Shown: positions 35,048-46,365 of the stretch, in pieces | Layout: each line of letters begins with the position of its first letter | How positions within the stretch are numbered: the stretch's first letter is position 1 | DNA from: Tabrizicola oligotrophica | GTDB taxonomy: Bacteria > Pseudomonadota > Alphaproteobacteria > Rhodobacterales > Rhodobacteraceae | Direction: 5' to 3' | DNA: 64,000 nucleotides | Assembly: GCF_011008935.1 (NCBI RefSeq) | Contig: NZ_JAAIVJ010000009.1 | Location: 86,625-150,624, forward strand | Program-made: the position numbers and the translations under genes | The notes under the pieces: generated by a model | What the model saw: the letters and a program-made list of their open reading frames with translations, nothing else | Database searches by the model: none | Told to the model about the DNA's origin: nothing

Positions 35048-36508
35048 ATGCAACAAAGACCGGGACAAAGCCTGATGATCCAGGGCTGCGGCTCGAATGT
35101 GGGCAAGTCGATGCTGGTGGCGGGCCTGTGCCGGGCGGCGCGGCGGCGCGGCCTCTCGGTGGCGCCGTTCAAGCCGCAGAACATGTCGAACAATGCCGCG
35201 GTGACGGCCGATGGCGGCGAGATCGGCCGGGCGCAGGCCTTGCAGGCGCTGGCCTCGGGGCTGGAGCCGGTGACGGACATGAACCCGGTTCTGCTGAAGC
35301 CCGAATCCGACGTCGGCGCGCAGGTCATCGTGCAGGGCAAGCGCCTGACTACGGCGCGGGCGCGCGACTATGCCGCGCTGAAGCCGCAGCTGATGGGCGC
35401 GGTTCTGGAAAGCTTCCACCGTCTGAAGGCGGCGCATGATCTGGTGATCGTCGAAGGCGCCGGCAGCCCGGCCGAGGTCAACCTGCGCGCCGGCGACATT
35501 GCCAACATGGGCTTTGCCCGCGCCGCCGATGTGCCGGTGGTGCTGGCGGGCGACATCGACCGCGGCGGGGTGATCGCGCAGCTGGTCGGCACCAAGGCGG
35601 TGATTGCTCCGGCGGACGCGGCGATGGTGGCGGGCTTTCTGGTCAACAAGTTCCGCGGCGATCCGCGGCTGTTTGACGACGGCTATCGGTTGATCGAGCA
35701 TCACACCGGCTGGCGCGGGTTCGGCGTTTTGCCGTGGTTTCCGCAGGCGCATCTCTTGCCGGCGGAGGATGCCTTGGACATCGCCTCTGGCCCGCGAGGG
35801 GACGGCATCACCATTGCCTGTCTGACCTTGTCGCGCATTGCCAATTTCGACGATCTGGACCCCTTGAAGGCCGAACCGGGCGTCAATCTGGTCATGGTCC
35901 GCGCCGGCGAGGCCATTCCGGGCGATGCGCGGCTGGTCATCCTGCCGGGGTCGAAGTCGACGCGCGGCGATCTGGCCTTCCTGCGGGCGCAGGGCTGGGA
36001 CATCGACCTTGCCGCCCATCTGCGGCGCGGCGGGCATGTCCTTGGCATTTGCGGCGGCTATCAGATGCTGGGGCGCAGCGTGTCGGACCCTGACGGCATC
36101 GAAGGCCCGGCGGGCGAGACGGCGGGGCTTGGGCATCTTGACATCGAAACCGTGATGACCCCGGACAAGCGGCTGTCCCGGGTGCGGGCCGACCATGTGG
36201 CCAGCGGCCTGCCGGTCGAGGGCTACGAGATCCACATCGGCCGCAGCCAGGGCCCCGACTGCGCCCGTCCCTTCGCCATGGTCGATGGCCGGCCCGAAGG
36301 GGCGATCAGTGCCGACGGCCGGGTGGTGGGCAGTTACCTGCATGGGCTGTTCCACATGGACGCCTTCCGCGCGGCCTATCTTGCCGGTCTGGGCATTCAA
36401 GCCGATCCGCGCCGGCACGCGGCCGGGATCGAGGCGGTGCTGGAGGCGCTCGCCGATCATCTGGAAGCGCATCTGGATGTGCCGGGCCTGTTGGCGCTGG
36501 CGCGTTAA
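35048..36508 (+). CDS. cobQ: Adenosylcobyric acid synthase CobQ
   Basis: 486 residues. [20 protein letters not shown] binds [26 protein letters not shown] is a CobQ signature, and the amidotransferase half has its Cys in [12 protein letters not shown]. It amidates side chains b, d, e and g. GAAGGAACG precedes the ATG. Its TAA stop overlaps that of cobC on the other strand, in the palindrome TTAA. Confidence 0.95.
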   Translation: MQQRPGQSLMIQGCGSNVGKSMLVAGLCRAARRRGLSVAPFKPQNMSNNAAVTADGGEIGRAQALQALASGLEPVTDMNPVLLKPESDVGAQVIVQGKRLTTARARDYAALKPQLMGAVLESFHRLKAAHDLVIVEGAGSPAEVNLRAGDIANMGFARAADVPVVLAGDIDRGGVIAQLVGTKAVIAPADAAMVAGFLVNKFRGDPRLFDDGYRLIEHHTGWRGFGVLPWFPQAHLLPAEDALDIASGPRGDGITIACLTLSRIANFDDLDPLKAEPGVNLVMVRAGEAIPGDARLVILPGSKSTRGDLAFLRAQGWDIDLAAHLRRGGHVLGICGGYQMLGRSVSDPDGIEGPAGETAGLGHLDIETVMTPDKRLSRVRADHVASGLPVEGYEIHIGRSQGPDCARPFAMVDGRPEGAISADGRVVGSYLHGLFHMDAFRAAYLAGLGIQADPRRHAAGIEAVLEALADHLEAHLDVPGLLALAR

Positions 36509-37476
36509 GCCTTTGGTCCAAGCGCCATTTCCAGGCGCCGCCATTCCGGCTCTGGTCCCGGCAGGCCAAGCCGCAGGAGGGTAGCCGACCACGGGAAGAT
36601 CCGGCTCCAGATCTGGTGGCGGGCCAACCGGTCCTGCGCGGCCCTGGCATCGCCGGTGTCGTAAAGCCGGAACAGATCCGATCCGCCGACAAGCCGCCAC
36701 CCCGCCGTCCGGGCCAGCGCATCGGCGCGGGTCGCGTCGGCGGCAAGCTGGGCGCGCATCGCCTCGGCCCATGCCAGATCGGCCAGCGCGCGAGTACCGA
36801 TCTCAATGGCAGGGCCGGAGACGGGCCAAGGCCCGCTCATCCGTGACAGCGTGGCGATGTCTTCCGCCGTGCCGAAGGCAAAGCCCAGCCGCACCCCGGC
36901 CAGCCCGTAGAACTTGCCGAAGGAACGCAGGACCAGAAGCCCCCCGCGCGCCGGATGGGGCAAGAGCGACAGATCGGGCGTCACATCGCCAAAGCTTTCA
37001 TCGACCACCAGAAGGCCGACGCGGCCCACCAGCGCCAGCAGCGCCTCGGGGGCAAAGCTGCGGCCATCGGGGTTGTTCGGGTTGACGACGATGGCCAGAT
37101 CGGCCCCGACGAGATCGGCCGGATCGGTGACAGCGTCGACCTGCCAGCCCTCGGCGGTCAGACAGGCGGCGTGTTCGTTATAGGTCGGGCCAAGCACGGC
37201 GGCGCGTCCCTTGGGCCGCAGGCGCGGCACCAGCTGGATCGCGGCTTGCGCGCCGCCAAGGGCGAGACCCGCCACGCCCTTGGCCGCGCCCCAGCTTGCG
37301 GCGGCTTGGGCGACCAGAGCCGCTTGCGCCGCCTTGGTCGGCAGGTTGCGCCAGGCGGCGGCGGGCAGGTCGGGGATGGGCCAGGGGCGGCGGTTGATGC
37401 CGGTGGACAGGTCGATCCAGTCGCCCGCCCCGTAGGAGGCCATGGCCTGATCCAGATTGCCGCCGTGATCGCGCAT
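36505..37476 (-). CDS. cobC: Threonine-phosphate decarboxylase CobC
   Basis: 323 residues of the aminotransferase class I/II fold. [15 protein letters not shown] is the typical CobC/CobD(Salmonella) start, [10 protein letters not shown] and VVDESFGDV follow, and the PLP Lys is in [20 protein letters not shown]. It makes (R)-1-aminopropan-2-ol phosphate from threonine phosphate for the B12 side chain. It works with the upstream pduX-like kinase, which supplies threonine phosphate; 16 bases separate them. Names follow the P. denitrificans scheme. Confidence 0.92.
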   Translation of the reverse strand: MRDHGGNLDQAMASYGAGDWIDLSTGINRRPWPIPDLPAAAWRNLPTKAAQAALVAQAAASWGAAKGVAGLALGGAQAAIQLVPRLRPKGRAAVLGPTYNEHAACLTAEGWQVDAVTDPADLVGADLAIVVNPNNPDGRSFAPEALLALVGRVGLLVVDESFGDVTPDLSLLPHPARGGLLVLRSFGKFYGLAGVRLGFAFGTAEDIATLSRMSGPWPVSGPAIEIGTRALADLAWAEAMRAQLAADATRADALARTAGWRLVGGSDLFRLYDTGDARAAQDRLARHQIWSRIFPWSATLLRLGLPGPEPEWRRLEMALGPKA

Positions 37477-37492
37477 GCTGTCCCCCCCTGAG

Positions 37493-39209
<1,717 letters not shown>

Positions 39210-39272
39210 AGACACAGGCCCGATACCGCAAGCCCGCGCGCCGGGCAACGGTTTTGCCACCCGGCGCAAGGC

Positions 39273-40130
39273 TTATTGTGCCACGCGCAAGGCGGGCGGG
39301 GCCGGGGCGAGCTGCTCCATCAAGGCCTCGGGCGTGCGCGGCATCTGCCCGGACGCCGGGCAAAGCCCGCGTGCCTGCGCGGCCAGCCACAGCTCCACCA
39401 GAACCGGGGGCCTCAGCCCCGCGCTCGCCAGCAATGCCGGGTCGCAAAGAAGGGTCTCGGCCCGTCCCTGCGCCAGAACCGTGCCGTCCTGAAACAGCGC
39501 CACATCATCGGCCAGCGCCAGCGCGAGATCGATGTCATGGGTGGAAAACACCAGCGTCATGCCGCGCTGGCCAAGCTGGCGCAAGACCGCGATCAGCTGG
39601 TCGGCCCCCTCGCGGTCCAGCCCCGCGGTGGGTTCGTCCAGCAGCAGGACCTCCGGCTCCATCGCCACCGCGCCGGCGATGGCCACCCGTTTTTTCTGCC
39701 CGCCCGACAGCATGTGCGGCGGACGGTCGGCCAGATCGGCAATGCCGAGCGCCGCCAGCGCGGCCTGAACCCGGGCGCGGGCCGCAGTGTCGGTGAGGCC
39801 CTGATTCAGCGGGCCGAAGGACACATCCTCGGCCACGGTCGCGGCGAAGATCTGGTCGTCGGGATCTTGCAGCACCAGCGCCACCCGGCTGCGCCACTGC
39901 AAAAGACCGCGGCGCGAATAGTCGCCCGGCTTGCCCGCCAGCAGGACCGCCCCGCGGTCGGGCCGAAGCGAGCCGTTCAGGTGCAAGAGCAGCGTGGATT
40001 TCCCCGCTCCGTTCGGCCCCAGAATGGCCAGCTTGCGCCCGGTCGGGACGCCGAGCGAGAGCTGGCGAAGCGCGGGCACCTCGCCCGGATAGGCGTAGTG
40101 CAGATCGGTTGCCGACAGGATCGCGGTCAT
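39273..40130 (-). CDS. cbiO: Cobalt ECF transporter ATPase CbiO
   Basis: 285 residues. Walker A LGPNGAGKST, the Q-loop VLQDPDDQIF, signature LSGGQKKRVA and Walker B VLLLDEPTAGLD are all intact. It powers cobalt import by CbiMNQO. It starts within the cbiQ stop (ATGA). A C-terminal tail after the H-loop is typical of ECF ATPases. Confidence 0.94.
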   Translation of the reverse strand: MTAILSATDLHYAYPGEVPALRQLSLGVPTGRKLAILGPNGAGKSTLLLHLNGSLRPDRGAVLLAGKPGDYSRRGLLQWRSRVALVLQDPDDQIFAATVAEDVSFGPLNQGLTDTAARARVQAALAALGIADLADRPPHMLSGGQKKRVAIAGAVAMEPEVLLLDEPTAGLDREGADQLIAVLRQLGQRGMTLVFSTHDIDLALALADDVALFQDGTVLAQGRAETLLCDPALLASAGLRPPVLVELWLAAQARGLCPASGQMPRTPEALMEQLAPAPPALRVAQ

Positions 40131-40861
40131 GCCAGCACCACTGCAAGCAGGACGGCCAGTTGCACGGCCAGCACAAGCGCCACCGTCTTGCGGCAGACCG
40201 GCACGCGAGATGACAGCACGCGCATCTCGCCCTGCCAGCCGCGGGCGGCCAGCCCGGTTTCCATCCGCCGCGCCCGGGCCAGGGCGCGGGGCAAGAGGTT
40301 GGCGGCCACCATGGCCGTCGAGCGCAACCAGCGCCGGCGGCTGGAATGGCCCAGCCGCGCCCGCTGCGCCGCCGTCATCGCCGCCGCCTCATCCGCGATC
40401 AGAAACACGAAGCGGTAGGTCAGCAGCGCCAGTTCCACGATCTCGGCCGGAACCGCCAGCCGCCGCAGGCCGGCGAACAGATCGGCCATCGGCGTGGTCA
40501 GGGCCAGAAACATCAGACAGAAGGTCGCCGCCATGGCGCGCAGGCACAGAAACGCCGCCTTCTCCGCCCCGCCCGGTGCCAGCGAAACCCCGTCGCCGGT
40601 AATCTGCACCAGCAGCATCAGGCCGCCGCTGGCCAGAAAGCCGAGGGGCAGCACCACCGTCGCCAGCCAAAGCCGCAGCGGCACCCGCGCGCCGAGGAAG
40701 GTGAAGGCCAGAACGGCGACGGCGACCAGCGCCGCCCCCGGCCAAGGCGGCAAGACCAGTGCAAGGACCAGAAACCCAAGGCCGATCAAGGCCTTCTCGC
40801 CCAAGGCGCGGTGTCGCCAGTGGTTCAGGCTGGCAGCGCGGTCCAGTGTTCCGACCGACAT
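40127..40861 (-). CDS. cbiQ: Cobalt ECF transporter T component CbiQ
   Basis: 244 residues with about five membrane helices. The start SVGTLDRAASLNHWRHRALG and the cytoplasmic coupling motifs (ARRMETGLAARGWQGEM) match CbiQ. It links the ATPase to the substrate-binding CbiMN part. The Ala-Arg-rich coupling helices contain the expected A-R-G pattern. Confidence 0.92.
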   Translation of the reverse strand: MSVGTLDRAASLNHWRHRALGEKALIGLGFLVLALVLPPWPGAALVAVAVLAFTFLGARVPLRLWLATVVLPLGFLASGGLMLLVQITGDGVSLAPGGAEKAAFLCLRAMAATFCLMFLALTTPMADLFAGLRRLAVPAEIVELALLTYRFVFLIADEAAAMTAAQRARLGHSSRRRWLRSTAMVAANLLPRALARARRMETGLAARGWQGEMRVLSSRVPVCRKTVALVLAVQLAVLLAVVLA

Positions 40862-40862
40862 C

Positions 40863-41162
40863 TCAGGCCTGCGGCGGCTGGGTGCCGTCCTTTGGTGCTG
40901 CGGCCTCTTTTCGGCCATGCGACCGGCCGATGACATAGCCGATCACCAGCGCGCCCAAGGCGGCCTGCAGCGAGAACAAGAGGCTGGCCACCTCGCCGCT
41001 TGGCGGCTCCCAGATCGGGCGGGCCCACGGGGCGAAGTCTTCGCGGGCCTCGATCAGGGCGGCGGCCTCGCCATCGGCGCCGCCAAACTCACCGCCGATG
41101 AACAGCGGAATAATGGCGATCAGCGCCACGACCACCAGCATCCAGACCGAGCGTTTCGACAT
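40863..41162 (-). CDS. cbiN: Cobalt transporter accessory subunit CbiN
   Basis: 99 residues: two membrane helices (about residues 6-24 and 62-80) joined by a periplasmic loop with GEFGGADGEAAALIEA and FAPWARPIWEPPSGEV, the CbiN pattern. It stimulates Co2+ entry through CbiM. The ATG at 41162 overlaps the cbiM stop (TGATG); a GTG one codon earlier is possible. Confidence 0.92.
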   Translation of the reverse strand: MSKRSVWMLVVVALIAIIPLFIGGEFGGADGEAAALIEAREDFAPWARPIWEPPSGEVASLLFSLQAALGALVIGYVIGRSHGRKEAAAPKDGTQPPQA

Positions 41163-41830
41163 CACTTGCCCTTCCCCGCCAAGGTGGAAATCCGGTCCTC
41201 ATCGCGGATCTTGCCCGAAAGCGCCTCGATCACCACGACTGTCAGAAGCCCCTCGGCAATCGCGAGGGGAATTTGCGTGACCGCAAATATCCCGCCGAAT
41301 TTCAGCGCGGCCCCGACAAGGCCCGAGGCCGGATCGGGATAGGCCAGCGCCAGTTGCAGCGAGGTAAAGACATAGGTGGCCAGATCGCCCAGCGCCGCGG
41401 CCAGAAACACCGAGACCGCGAACGACAGCCCCAGCCGCCCGGCCAGTTTCCAGACCCCATAGGCAACCCATGGGCCGACGATCGCCATGGAAAAGGCATT
41501 GGCCCCGAGCGTGGTCAACCCGCCATGCGCCAGCAGAAGCGCCTGAAACATGAGCACGATCACCCCCAGCACCGCCATGACCGGCGGGCCAAAGACGATG
41601 GCGCCAAGCCCGGTGCCGGTGGGGTGCGAACACGAGCCGGTGACAGAGGGGATCTTCAGCGCCGACAGCACGAAGGCAAAGGCCCCCGAGGCGGCCAACG
41701 TCATTCGCGCCTCGGGCTTTTCGCGGAGGATCCGGCGGATGCGCCGGACCCCGGCCACGACAAAGGGCGCCGCGGCGGCATACCACCCCAAGGCATGCGA
41801 CAGGGGCAAAAAGCCCTCCATGATGTGCAT
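41162..41830 (-). CDS. cbiM: Cobalt ECF transporter S component CbiM
   Basis: 222 residues. [17 protein letters not shown] carries the N-terminal Met-His that binds Co2+ with the amino group, and [17 protein letters not shown] is the second conserved loop. About seven membrane helices. AAGGATTGC precedes the ATG. It lies about 85 bases after a cobalamin riboswitch and is first in cbiMNQO. Confidence 0.95.
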   Translation of the reverse strand: MHIMEGFLPLSHALGWYAAAAPFVVAGVRRIRRILREKPEARMTLAASGAFAFVLSALKIPSVTGSCSHPTGTGLGAIVFGPPVMAVLGVIVLMFQALLLAHGGLTTLGANAFSMAIVGPWVAYGVWKLAGRLGLSFAVSVFLAAALGDLATYVFTSLQLALAYPDPASGLVGAALKFGGIFAVTQIPLAIAEGLLTVVVIEALSGKIRDEDRISTLAGKGK

Positions 41831-41913
41831 CTGCAATCCTTCCACATCGAACGCGCTGCCATCGAAAAATCCAACGCACCCCGCGCCCCGGACGTCTTGC
41901 AGCACAAGCGCGA

Positions 41914-42109
41914 TGGCAGGTCTCCTGACTCGCGGGTCGTTGCACCCCGGTCGCCTTCCCGGCCCATGCCCCCTGTGGAATGGGGGCGGCCAGTGGCAAT
42001 TGACCGGGGACTCGCCGCTCACAGTTGCGGGGGCAGCCACGGATTCGGCCCCTGATGGGTAATCCTCACCGTGTTCCCTTTTCATCCCTTGGCTTCGGGA
42101 ACCATCCCG
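41914..42109 (-). ncRNA. Cobalamin riboswitch D (cbiMNQO operon)
   Basis: On minus: GATGGTTCCCGAAGCC, AAAAGGGAACACGGTGAGGA, GTGGCTGCCCCCGCAACTGTG, ATTGCCACTGG, GGCCGGGAAGGCGACC and CGAGTCAGGAGACCTGCC. This is the most canonical of the four B12 elements here. It should turn down cobalt import when coenzyme B12 is sufficient. Confidence 0.95.
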
Positions 42110-42184
42110 CGCAGGTAACTGGCCGGACCGCCGGTTGTCAATCAGCGACAGGCGCTTGCCGGGGGGGCCATTGGCGAGGGCCGC

Positions 42185-43219
42185 TCAGGGGGCAAGATAG
42201 CTCACGCCGTTTGGCCCCGCGCCGACGGAATAGGTGGCAACGACCGCCGGTGCCGCGACCTCGACCACGCTGAGCGTGCCTGCCGTCACATTGGTGACAA
42301 AGGCCAGCGCACCGTCGGCGCTGATGGCGACGCCATGGGCGCCCGCGTCCGTCGTCACCGTGGCGCGCACCTTGCCACTGGCGACGTCGATCACCGACAC
42401 CGTGTCGCCCGGCAGGGCTTCGCTGCCCTGATTGGCCACCAGAACCTGCGCCCCGTCCGGTGTGGCGAAGAGCTGGATCGGGCCGTCGCCGACTGCGATG
42501 CGCCCTGTCGTCGTCCGGCTGGCCAGATCGACGATCGCCACCGCATCCTCGTCGCGCAGGCTGACATAGGCGCGGCGGCCGTCGGGCAGGAAGGCAACCT
42601 GCACCGGCGTCGTGCCAACCGGAATGCGCGCCAGCTCCGCCAGGCTGGCCACGTCGATCAGCGACACCGTGCCGTCCTGCACATTGGCCACCAGCAGGCT
42701 GGCGCCGTCCGGCGACAGCCGCAGGCCATGGGGGTAATCGCCGGTCGGAATGCTGGCGACCACGGCCCCGGCGGCAAGATCGACGACCGACACGGTGTCA
42801 TCGCCGGCATTGGTCACGAAGGCGCGGCCGCCGTCGCGGTCTGTCACGACATGGGCCGGATGATCGCCCACCGCAATGCTGGCGGGCGGGGCGTCAAGCT
42901 CATGCGGATCAAGGATCAGCAACTGGCCACCGTCACCGTGACCATGCGTCGAGCCGAGCTGCGCTGCCGCCGCCCCCACCGCCAGCAAGCGCCGCCCATC
43001 GGCCCCGACCTGCACATTGTGCGGCGAGATCGGCAGGGCAACCGTCTCGACCGCCCCGGAGGCAAGATCAACCCGGCTGACCGAATTGCCGCGCTCGTCG
43101 GCGGTAAAGACAAGTCCGGCCGCGCCGGCAAGACCCTCGGCAAGGCCGGGCCGTGGCAACACAAGCAGAAGGGTCAGCAGCGCGGGCGCAATCCGCCCGG
43201 TTCGCAGGATTCTGGCCAT
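42185..43219 (-). CDS. Secreted YVTN-type beta-propeller protein
   Basis: 344 residues. A signal peptide (about residues 1-27, ending PGLAEG) is followed by some seven repeats of about 42 residues of the type GDGAxVLVANxxDxTVSVIDxASG. These blades build a beta-propeller, probably periplasmic. A His-rich loop (GSTHGHGDGGQ, about residue 90) could touch metal. It is the last gene of the copper operon; family members have been linked to surface layers and electron or metal handling, but no activity can be assigned. Confidence 0.85.
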   Translation of the reverse strand: MARILRTGRIAPALLTLLLVLPRPGLAEGLAGAAGLVFTADERGNSVSRVDLASGAVETVALPISPHNVQVGADGRRLLAVGAAAAQLGSTHGHGDGGQLLILDPHELDAPPASIAVGDHPAHVVTDRDGGRAFVTNAGDDTVSVVDLAAGAVVASIPTGDYPHGLRLSPDGASLLVANVQDGTVSLIDVASLAELARIPVGTTPVQVAFLPDGRRAYVSLRDEDAVAIVDLASRTTTGRIAVGDGPIQLFATPDGAQVLVANQGSEALPGDTVSVIDVASGKVRATVTTDAGAHGVAISADGALAFVTNVTAGTLSVVEVAAPAVVATYSVGAGPNGVSYLAP

Positions 43220-43242
43220 GGCATTTCCTTTCCGTCAGATGC

Positions 43243-43722
43243 TCACGCCGCGGCGTAATGGCTGAACACCGAGGTGCCGCCGTCGCGGTGGATCAGGAAC
43301 ACGTCAAAGGCCTCGCGCTCAACCTCGGGGCCCATGCCGGGCGCCCCCCAGGGCATGCCCGGCACAGCCAGACCGATGGCGTCGGGCCGCTCGGCCAAGA
43401 GGCGGCGGATGTCGGCCACCGGCACATGGCCTTCCAGCATGTAGCCCTCCACCTTGGCGGTATGGCACGAGGCCATCACCTCGGGAATGCCATTGGCCAG
43501 CTTGTAGCGCTGCAGGTCGGGCGCCGCGGCGAGGTCGGTGGTGACGGCAAAGCCCGCGGCCTCGACAATCTCGATCCAGGCGCCGCAGCAGCCGCAATCG
43601 GGGTCTTTCAGGACATGCAGCGGCGTCGCCCCCACGGTCGCCAAAGCCGGACCAGCGGACAGGCTGACAAGCGCCGCTCCGGCGGACAGCAGGCGGCGGC
43701 GGGTCAGGAAGAGTTGAGTCAT
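43243..43722 (-). CDS. DUF411 protein (exported, copper-associated)
   Basis: 159 residues. An N-terminal RRRLLSAGAALVSLSAGPALA looks like a Tat or Sec signal. LHVLKDPDCGCCGAWIEI holds the CGCC pattern typical of DUF411, and ASCHTAKVEGYMLEGHVP follows. DUF411 genes travel with copper export systems; the protein probably binds copper in the periplasm. The gene is 32 bases after the P-type ATPase stop. Confidence 0.87.
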   Translation of the reverse strand: MTQLFLTRRRLLSAGAALVSLSAGPALATVGATPLHVLKDPDCGCCGAWIEIVEAAGFAVTTDLAAAPDLQRYKLANGIPEVMASCHTAKVEGYMLEGHVPVADIRRLLAERPDAIGLAVPGMPWGAPGMGPEVEREAFDVFLIHRDGGTSVFSHYAAA

Positions 43723-43754
43723 GGTCGGTTCCTTTCGTGGAATTTGTCGGCAGG

Positions 43755-46088
43755 TCAAAGCTTTACCCGCCGCAGCCGCAGCGCGTTCGCAATCACGGAC
43801 ACGGAGGACAGGCTCATCGCCGCCGCCGCGATCATCGGCGACAAAAGCATGCCGGTCAGCGGATACAGCACCCCCGCCGCCACAGGCACCCCGGCGGCAT
43901 TGTAGGCAAAGGCGAAAAACAGGTTCTGGCGGATGTTGCGCAGGGTGGCCTTGGCCAGCCGCCGGGCGCGGACCACGCCCATCAGATCGCCGCCAAGCAG
44001 CGTCAGCCCCGCGCTTTCCACCGCGACATCTGCGCCGGTGCCCATGGCGATGCCGACATCGGCCGCGGCAAGCGCCGGGGCGTCGTTCACGCCGTCGCCC
44101 GCCATGGCCACTACGGCGCCGCCCTTGCGCAGGGCGTCGATCATCGCCTTCTTGTCTTCGGGCAGGACGCCCGCGCGCACCTCGTCGATGCCCAGCCTTG
44201 CGGCCACCGCCTCGGCGGTGCGCTGGTTGTCGCCGGTGGCCATGATGACCCGCAGGCCAAGCTGGTGCAGGGTGCGGATCGCCTCGGCGGTCGAGGCCTT
44301 GATCGGATCGGCCACTGCGACGATGCCCGCCAGCTGGCCCTCCAGCGCCACGAACATCGCCGTCTTGCCGTCGCGGCGCAGCGCATCGGCGCGGGCCTCG
44401 GCCGCGGTGGTGTCCAGACCCAGCGCCGCCATCATCGCGGCATTGCCCAGGGCCGCCGGGCGGCCCTGCACTTCGCCCCGCACGCCCTTGCCGGTGACGG
44501 CCTCGAACCCGGTCGCTGCCAGCACCTCGACCCCGCGCGCCAGCGCGCCCTCGACGATGGCCTCGGCCAAGGGATGCTCCGAGCCGCGTTCAAGAGCGGC
44601 GGCGGCGGCCAGCAGGTCGGCCTCGCCGACACCATCCAACGCGATGACATCGGTCAGCTTCGGCCGGCCTTCGGTCAGCGTGCCGGTCTTGTCGACGATC
44701 AGCACCGAGACCGCCGCCATGCGTTCCAGCGCCTCGGCATCCTTGATCAGCACACCCGCCTGCGCCCCTCGACCCGCCGCCGTGGTGATCGAGATCGGCG
44801 TGGCCAGACCAAGCGCGCAGGGGCAGGCGATGATCAGCACCGACACTGCCGCGGCAACCGCAAAGACCAGCGCCGGCTCCGGCCCCCAGACCAGCCAGAC
44901 GCCAAAGGCGATCAGGGCAATCGCCACCACCGTCGGCACGAAGATCGCCGACACCCGGTCGGCCAGCCCCTGAATGGGTGCCCGCGACCGCCGCGCGTTG
45001 GCCACCATCTCGACGATCTGCGCCAGGACGGTCTCCGCCCCCACGCGCTCGGCGACCATCACCAGACTGCCGTTGCGGTTGATCGTGCCGCCGGTGACCG
45101 CATCGCCCGCGGCTTTCTCGACCGGCAGGGATTCGCCGGTAATCATGCTTTCGTCCACCGCCGAATGGCCCTCGATCACCATGCCATCGACCGGCACGCT
45201 GTCTCCGGGCCGGACGCGCAGCCGGTCGCCGGCCATGACGTTCTCCAAAGGCGCGTCATATTCCGAACCGTCCTCCAGCACCCGGCGCGCGGTCTTGGGC
45301 GCAAGGTCCAGCAGCGCCCGGATCGCGTCGCCGGTGCGTTCGCGGGCGCGCAATTCCAGCACCTGACCGACAAAGACCAGCGCCACGATCACCACCGCCG
45401 CCTCGAAATAGGTGCCGACGCCGTGGCCCATCCGGTAGGCCTCGGGGAACAGCCCCGGCAGGAAGATGGCGATGATCGAATAGGCATAGGCCGCGCCGAC
45501 CCCGATCGAGATCAGCGTCCACATGTTGGGCGAGCGGTTGATGACCGACTCCCAGCCGCGGCGGAAGAAGGGCGCGGCAGCCCAGAGGATGATCGGCGTG
45601 GCCAGCAGAAACTCGACATAGCCGGCGACGGCGTGGCCGATCCAGTCCCGGAGCGGCAGGTTGACCAGTTCGCCCATGGTCAGGGCGACCAGAGGGAGCG
45701 CCGCGGCAAGGCTGATCCACATCCGCCGGGTGAAGTCGACCAGCTCCGGGCTGGAGCCGCCGGTCGGCAGCACCGGCTCCAGCGCCATGCCGCAGATCGG
45801 GCAGCTTCCCGGCCGGTCGCGCAGGATCTGCGGGTGCATCGGGCAGGTCCATTTGCTGCCCGCAGGCGCGGCGGCCTTCCTGCCCGTCGCGCGGCCGCTG
45901 GCATGGTGCCACGGGTCCGCCTTGAACGCCGCGCGGCAGCTGTCCGAGCAGAAGTGGAAGGTCGCGCCCGCGAAGGTCTCGCGGCGCGTGTCCTCCGCGA
46001 TGGCGACCGTCATGCCGCACACCGGGTCCGTGGCGGTTTGCGCGCCCTCGGGCAGGGGAGCGGTCGAATGGGAGTGGGAATGTTCCAT
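43755..46088 (-). CDS. Cu+-exporting P1B-1-type ATPase
   Basis: 777 residues. N-terminal metal domains: a YHS-like TDPVCGM...FCSDSC (about residues 18-55) and a heavy-metal-binding CPMHPQ...PICGM (about 75-100). Then eight membrane helices with [10 protein letters not shown] (about residue 421), the phosphorylation site DKTGTLT (about 466), SEHPLA and [10 protein letters not shown] (about 663). CPC with [13 protein letters not shown] and MSLSSVSV in the last helices indicates Cu+ specificity. It exports cytoplasmic copper. His-rich MEHSHSHS starts the protein. Confidence 0.93.
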   Translation of the reverse strand: MEHSHSHSTAPLPEGAQTATDPVCGMTVAIAEDTRRETFAGATFHFCSDSCRAAFKADPWHHASGRATGRKAAAPAGSKWTCPMHPQILRDRPGSCPICGMALEPVLPTGGSSPELVDFTRRMWISLAAALPLVALTMGELVNLPLRDWIGHAVAGYVEFLLATPIILWAAAPFFRRGWESVINRSPNMWTLISIGVGAAYAYSIIAIFLPGLFPEAYRMGHGVGTYFEAAVVIVALVFVGQVLELRARERTGDAIRALLDLAPKTARRVLEDGSEYDAPLENVMAGDRLRVRPGDSVPVDGMVIEGHSAVDESMITGESLPVEKAAGDAVTGGTINRNGSLVMVAERVGAETVLAQIVEMVANARRSRAPIQGLADRVSAIFVPTVVAIALIAFGVWLVWGPEPALVFAVAAAVSVLIIACPCALGLATPISITTAAGRGAQAGVLIKDAEALERMAAVSVLIVDKTGTLTEGRPKLTDVIALDGVGEADLLAAAAALERGSEHPLAEAIVEGALARGVEVLAATGFEAVTGKGVRGEVQGRPAALGNAAMMAALGLDTTAAEARADALRRDGKTAMFVALEGQLAGIVAVADPIKASTAEAIRTLHQLGLRVIMATGDNQRTAEAVAARLGIDEVRAGVLPEDKKAMIDALRKGGAVVAMAGDGVNDAPALAAADVGIAMGTGADVAVESAGLTLLGGDLMGVVRARRLAKATLRNIRQNLFFAFAYNAAGVPVAAGVLYPLTGMLLSPMIAAAAMSLSSVSVIANALRLRRVKL

Positions 46089-46175
46089 GCCGTTGCTGCC
46101 TTTCCGTGCCAGTCTCAGCGCCCCCCGATTACCGGGAGGCGCCTGGGGGCGGCGCAAGGGGCCGCGACCCGGGTT

Positions 46176-46280
46176 TCATTTGCGCAGGTATTTCACGAGG
46201 GCTGCGATCGCCAGGACGACGAAAACCAGGATCAGCAGGCCAAAGAGCCAGCCAAATCCCATTCCGGTGCCGTACATCAT
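46176..46280 (-). CDS. 34-residue membrane peptide in the copper operon
   Basis: The peptide MMYGTGMGFGWLFGLLILVF continues to a basic end (KYLRK): one membrane helix with an N-terminal Met/Gly/Tyr region. A strong AAGGAG lies upstream of the double ATG. Such tiny proteins recur next to copper ATPases and multicopper oxidases and may assist the ATPase or be linked to SHOCT-type peptides; function unknown. It is too short to be found by usual length cutoffs. Confidence 0.7.
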   Translation of the reverse strand: MMYGTGMGFGWLFGLLILVFVVLAIAALVKYLRK

Positions 46281-46328
46281 GATGAGATCTCCTTTGCTTG
46301 CAGTGCCAACCCGGCACTCTGGGTAACG

Positions 46329-46360
46329 GCAGGCGGGGCGAGGCAGGCCGCCCCGCCTGC
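46329..46360. terminator. Strong hairpin after the multicopper oxidase gene
   Basis: A perfect 12-bp stem (GCAGGCGGGGCG with CGCCCCGCCTGC) around an 8-base loop lies just after the oxidase stop and before the 34-residue gene. No T-tract follows, so it more likely sets differential expression or transcript stability within the operon than full termination. Confidence 0.55.
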
Positions 46361-46365
46361 GCATG

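Noticed and set aside
34907..36772. A long minus-strand frame that fuses upstream sequence to NnrS across cobQ
   Set aside because: Only the part from 34906 downward resembles NnrS. The remainder mirrors cobQ on plus.
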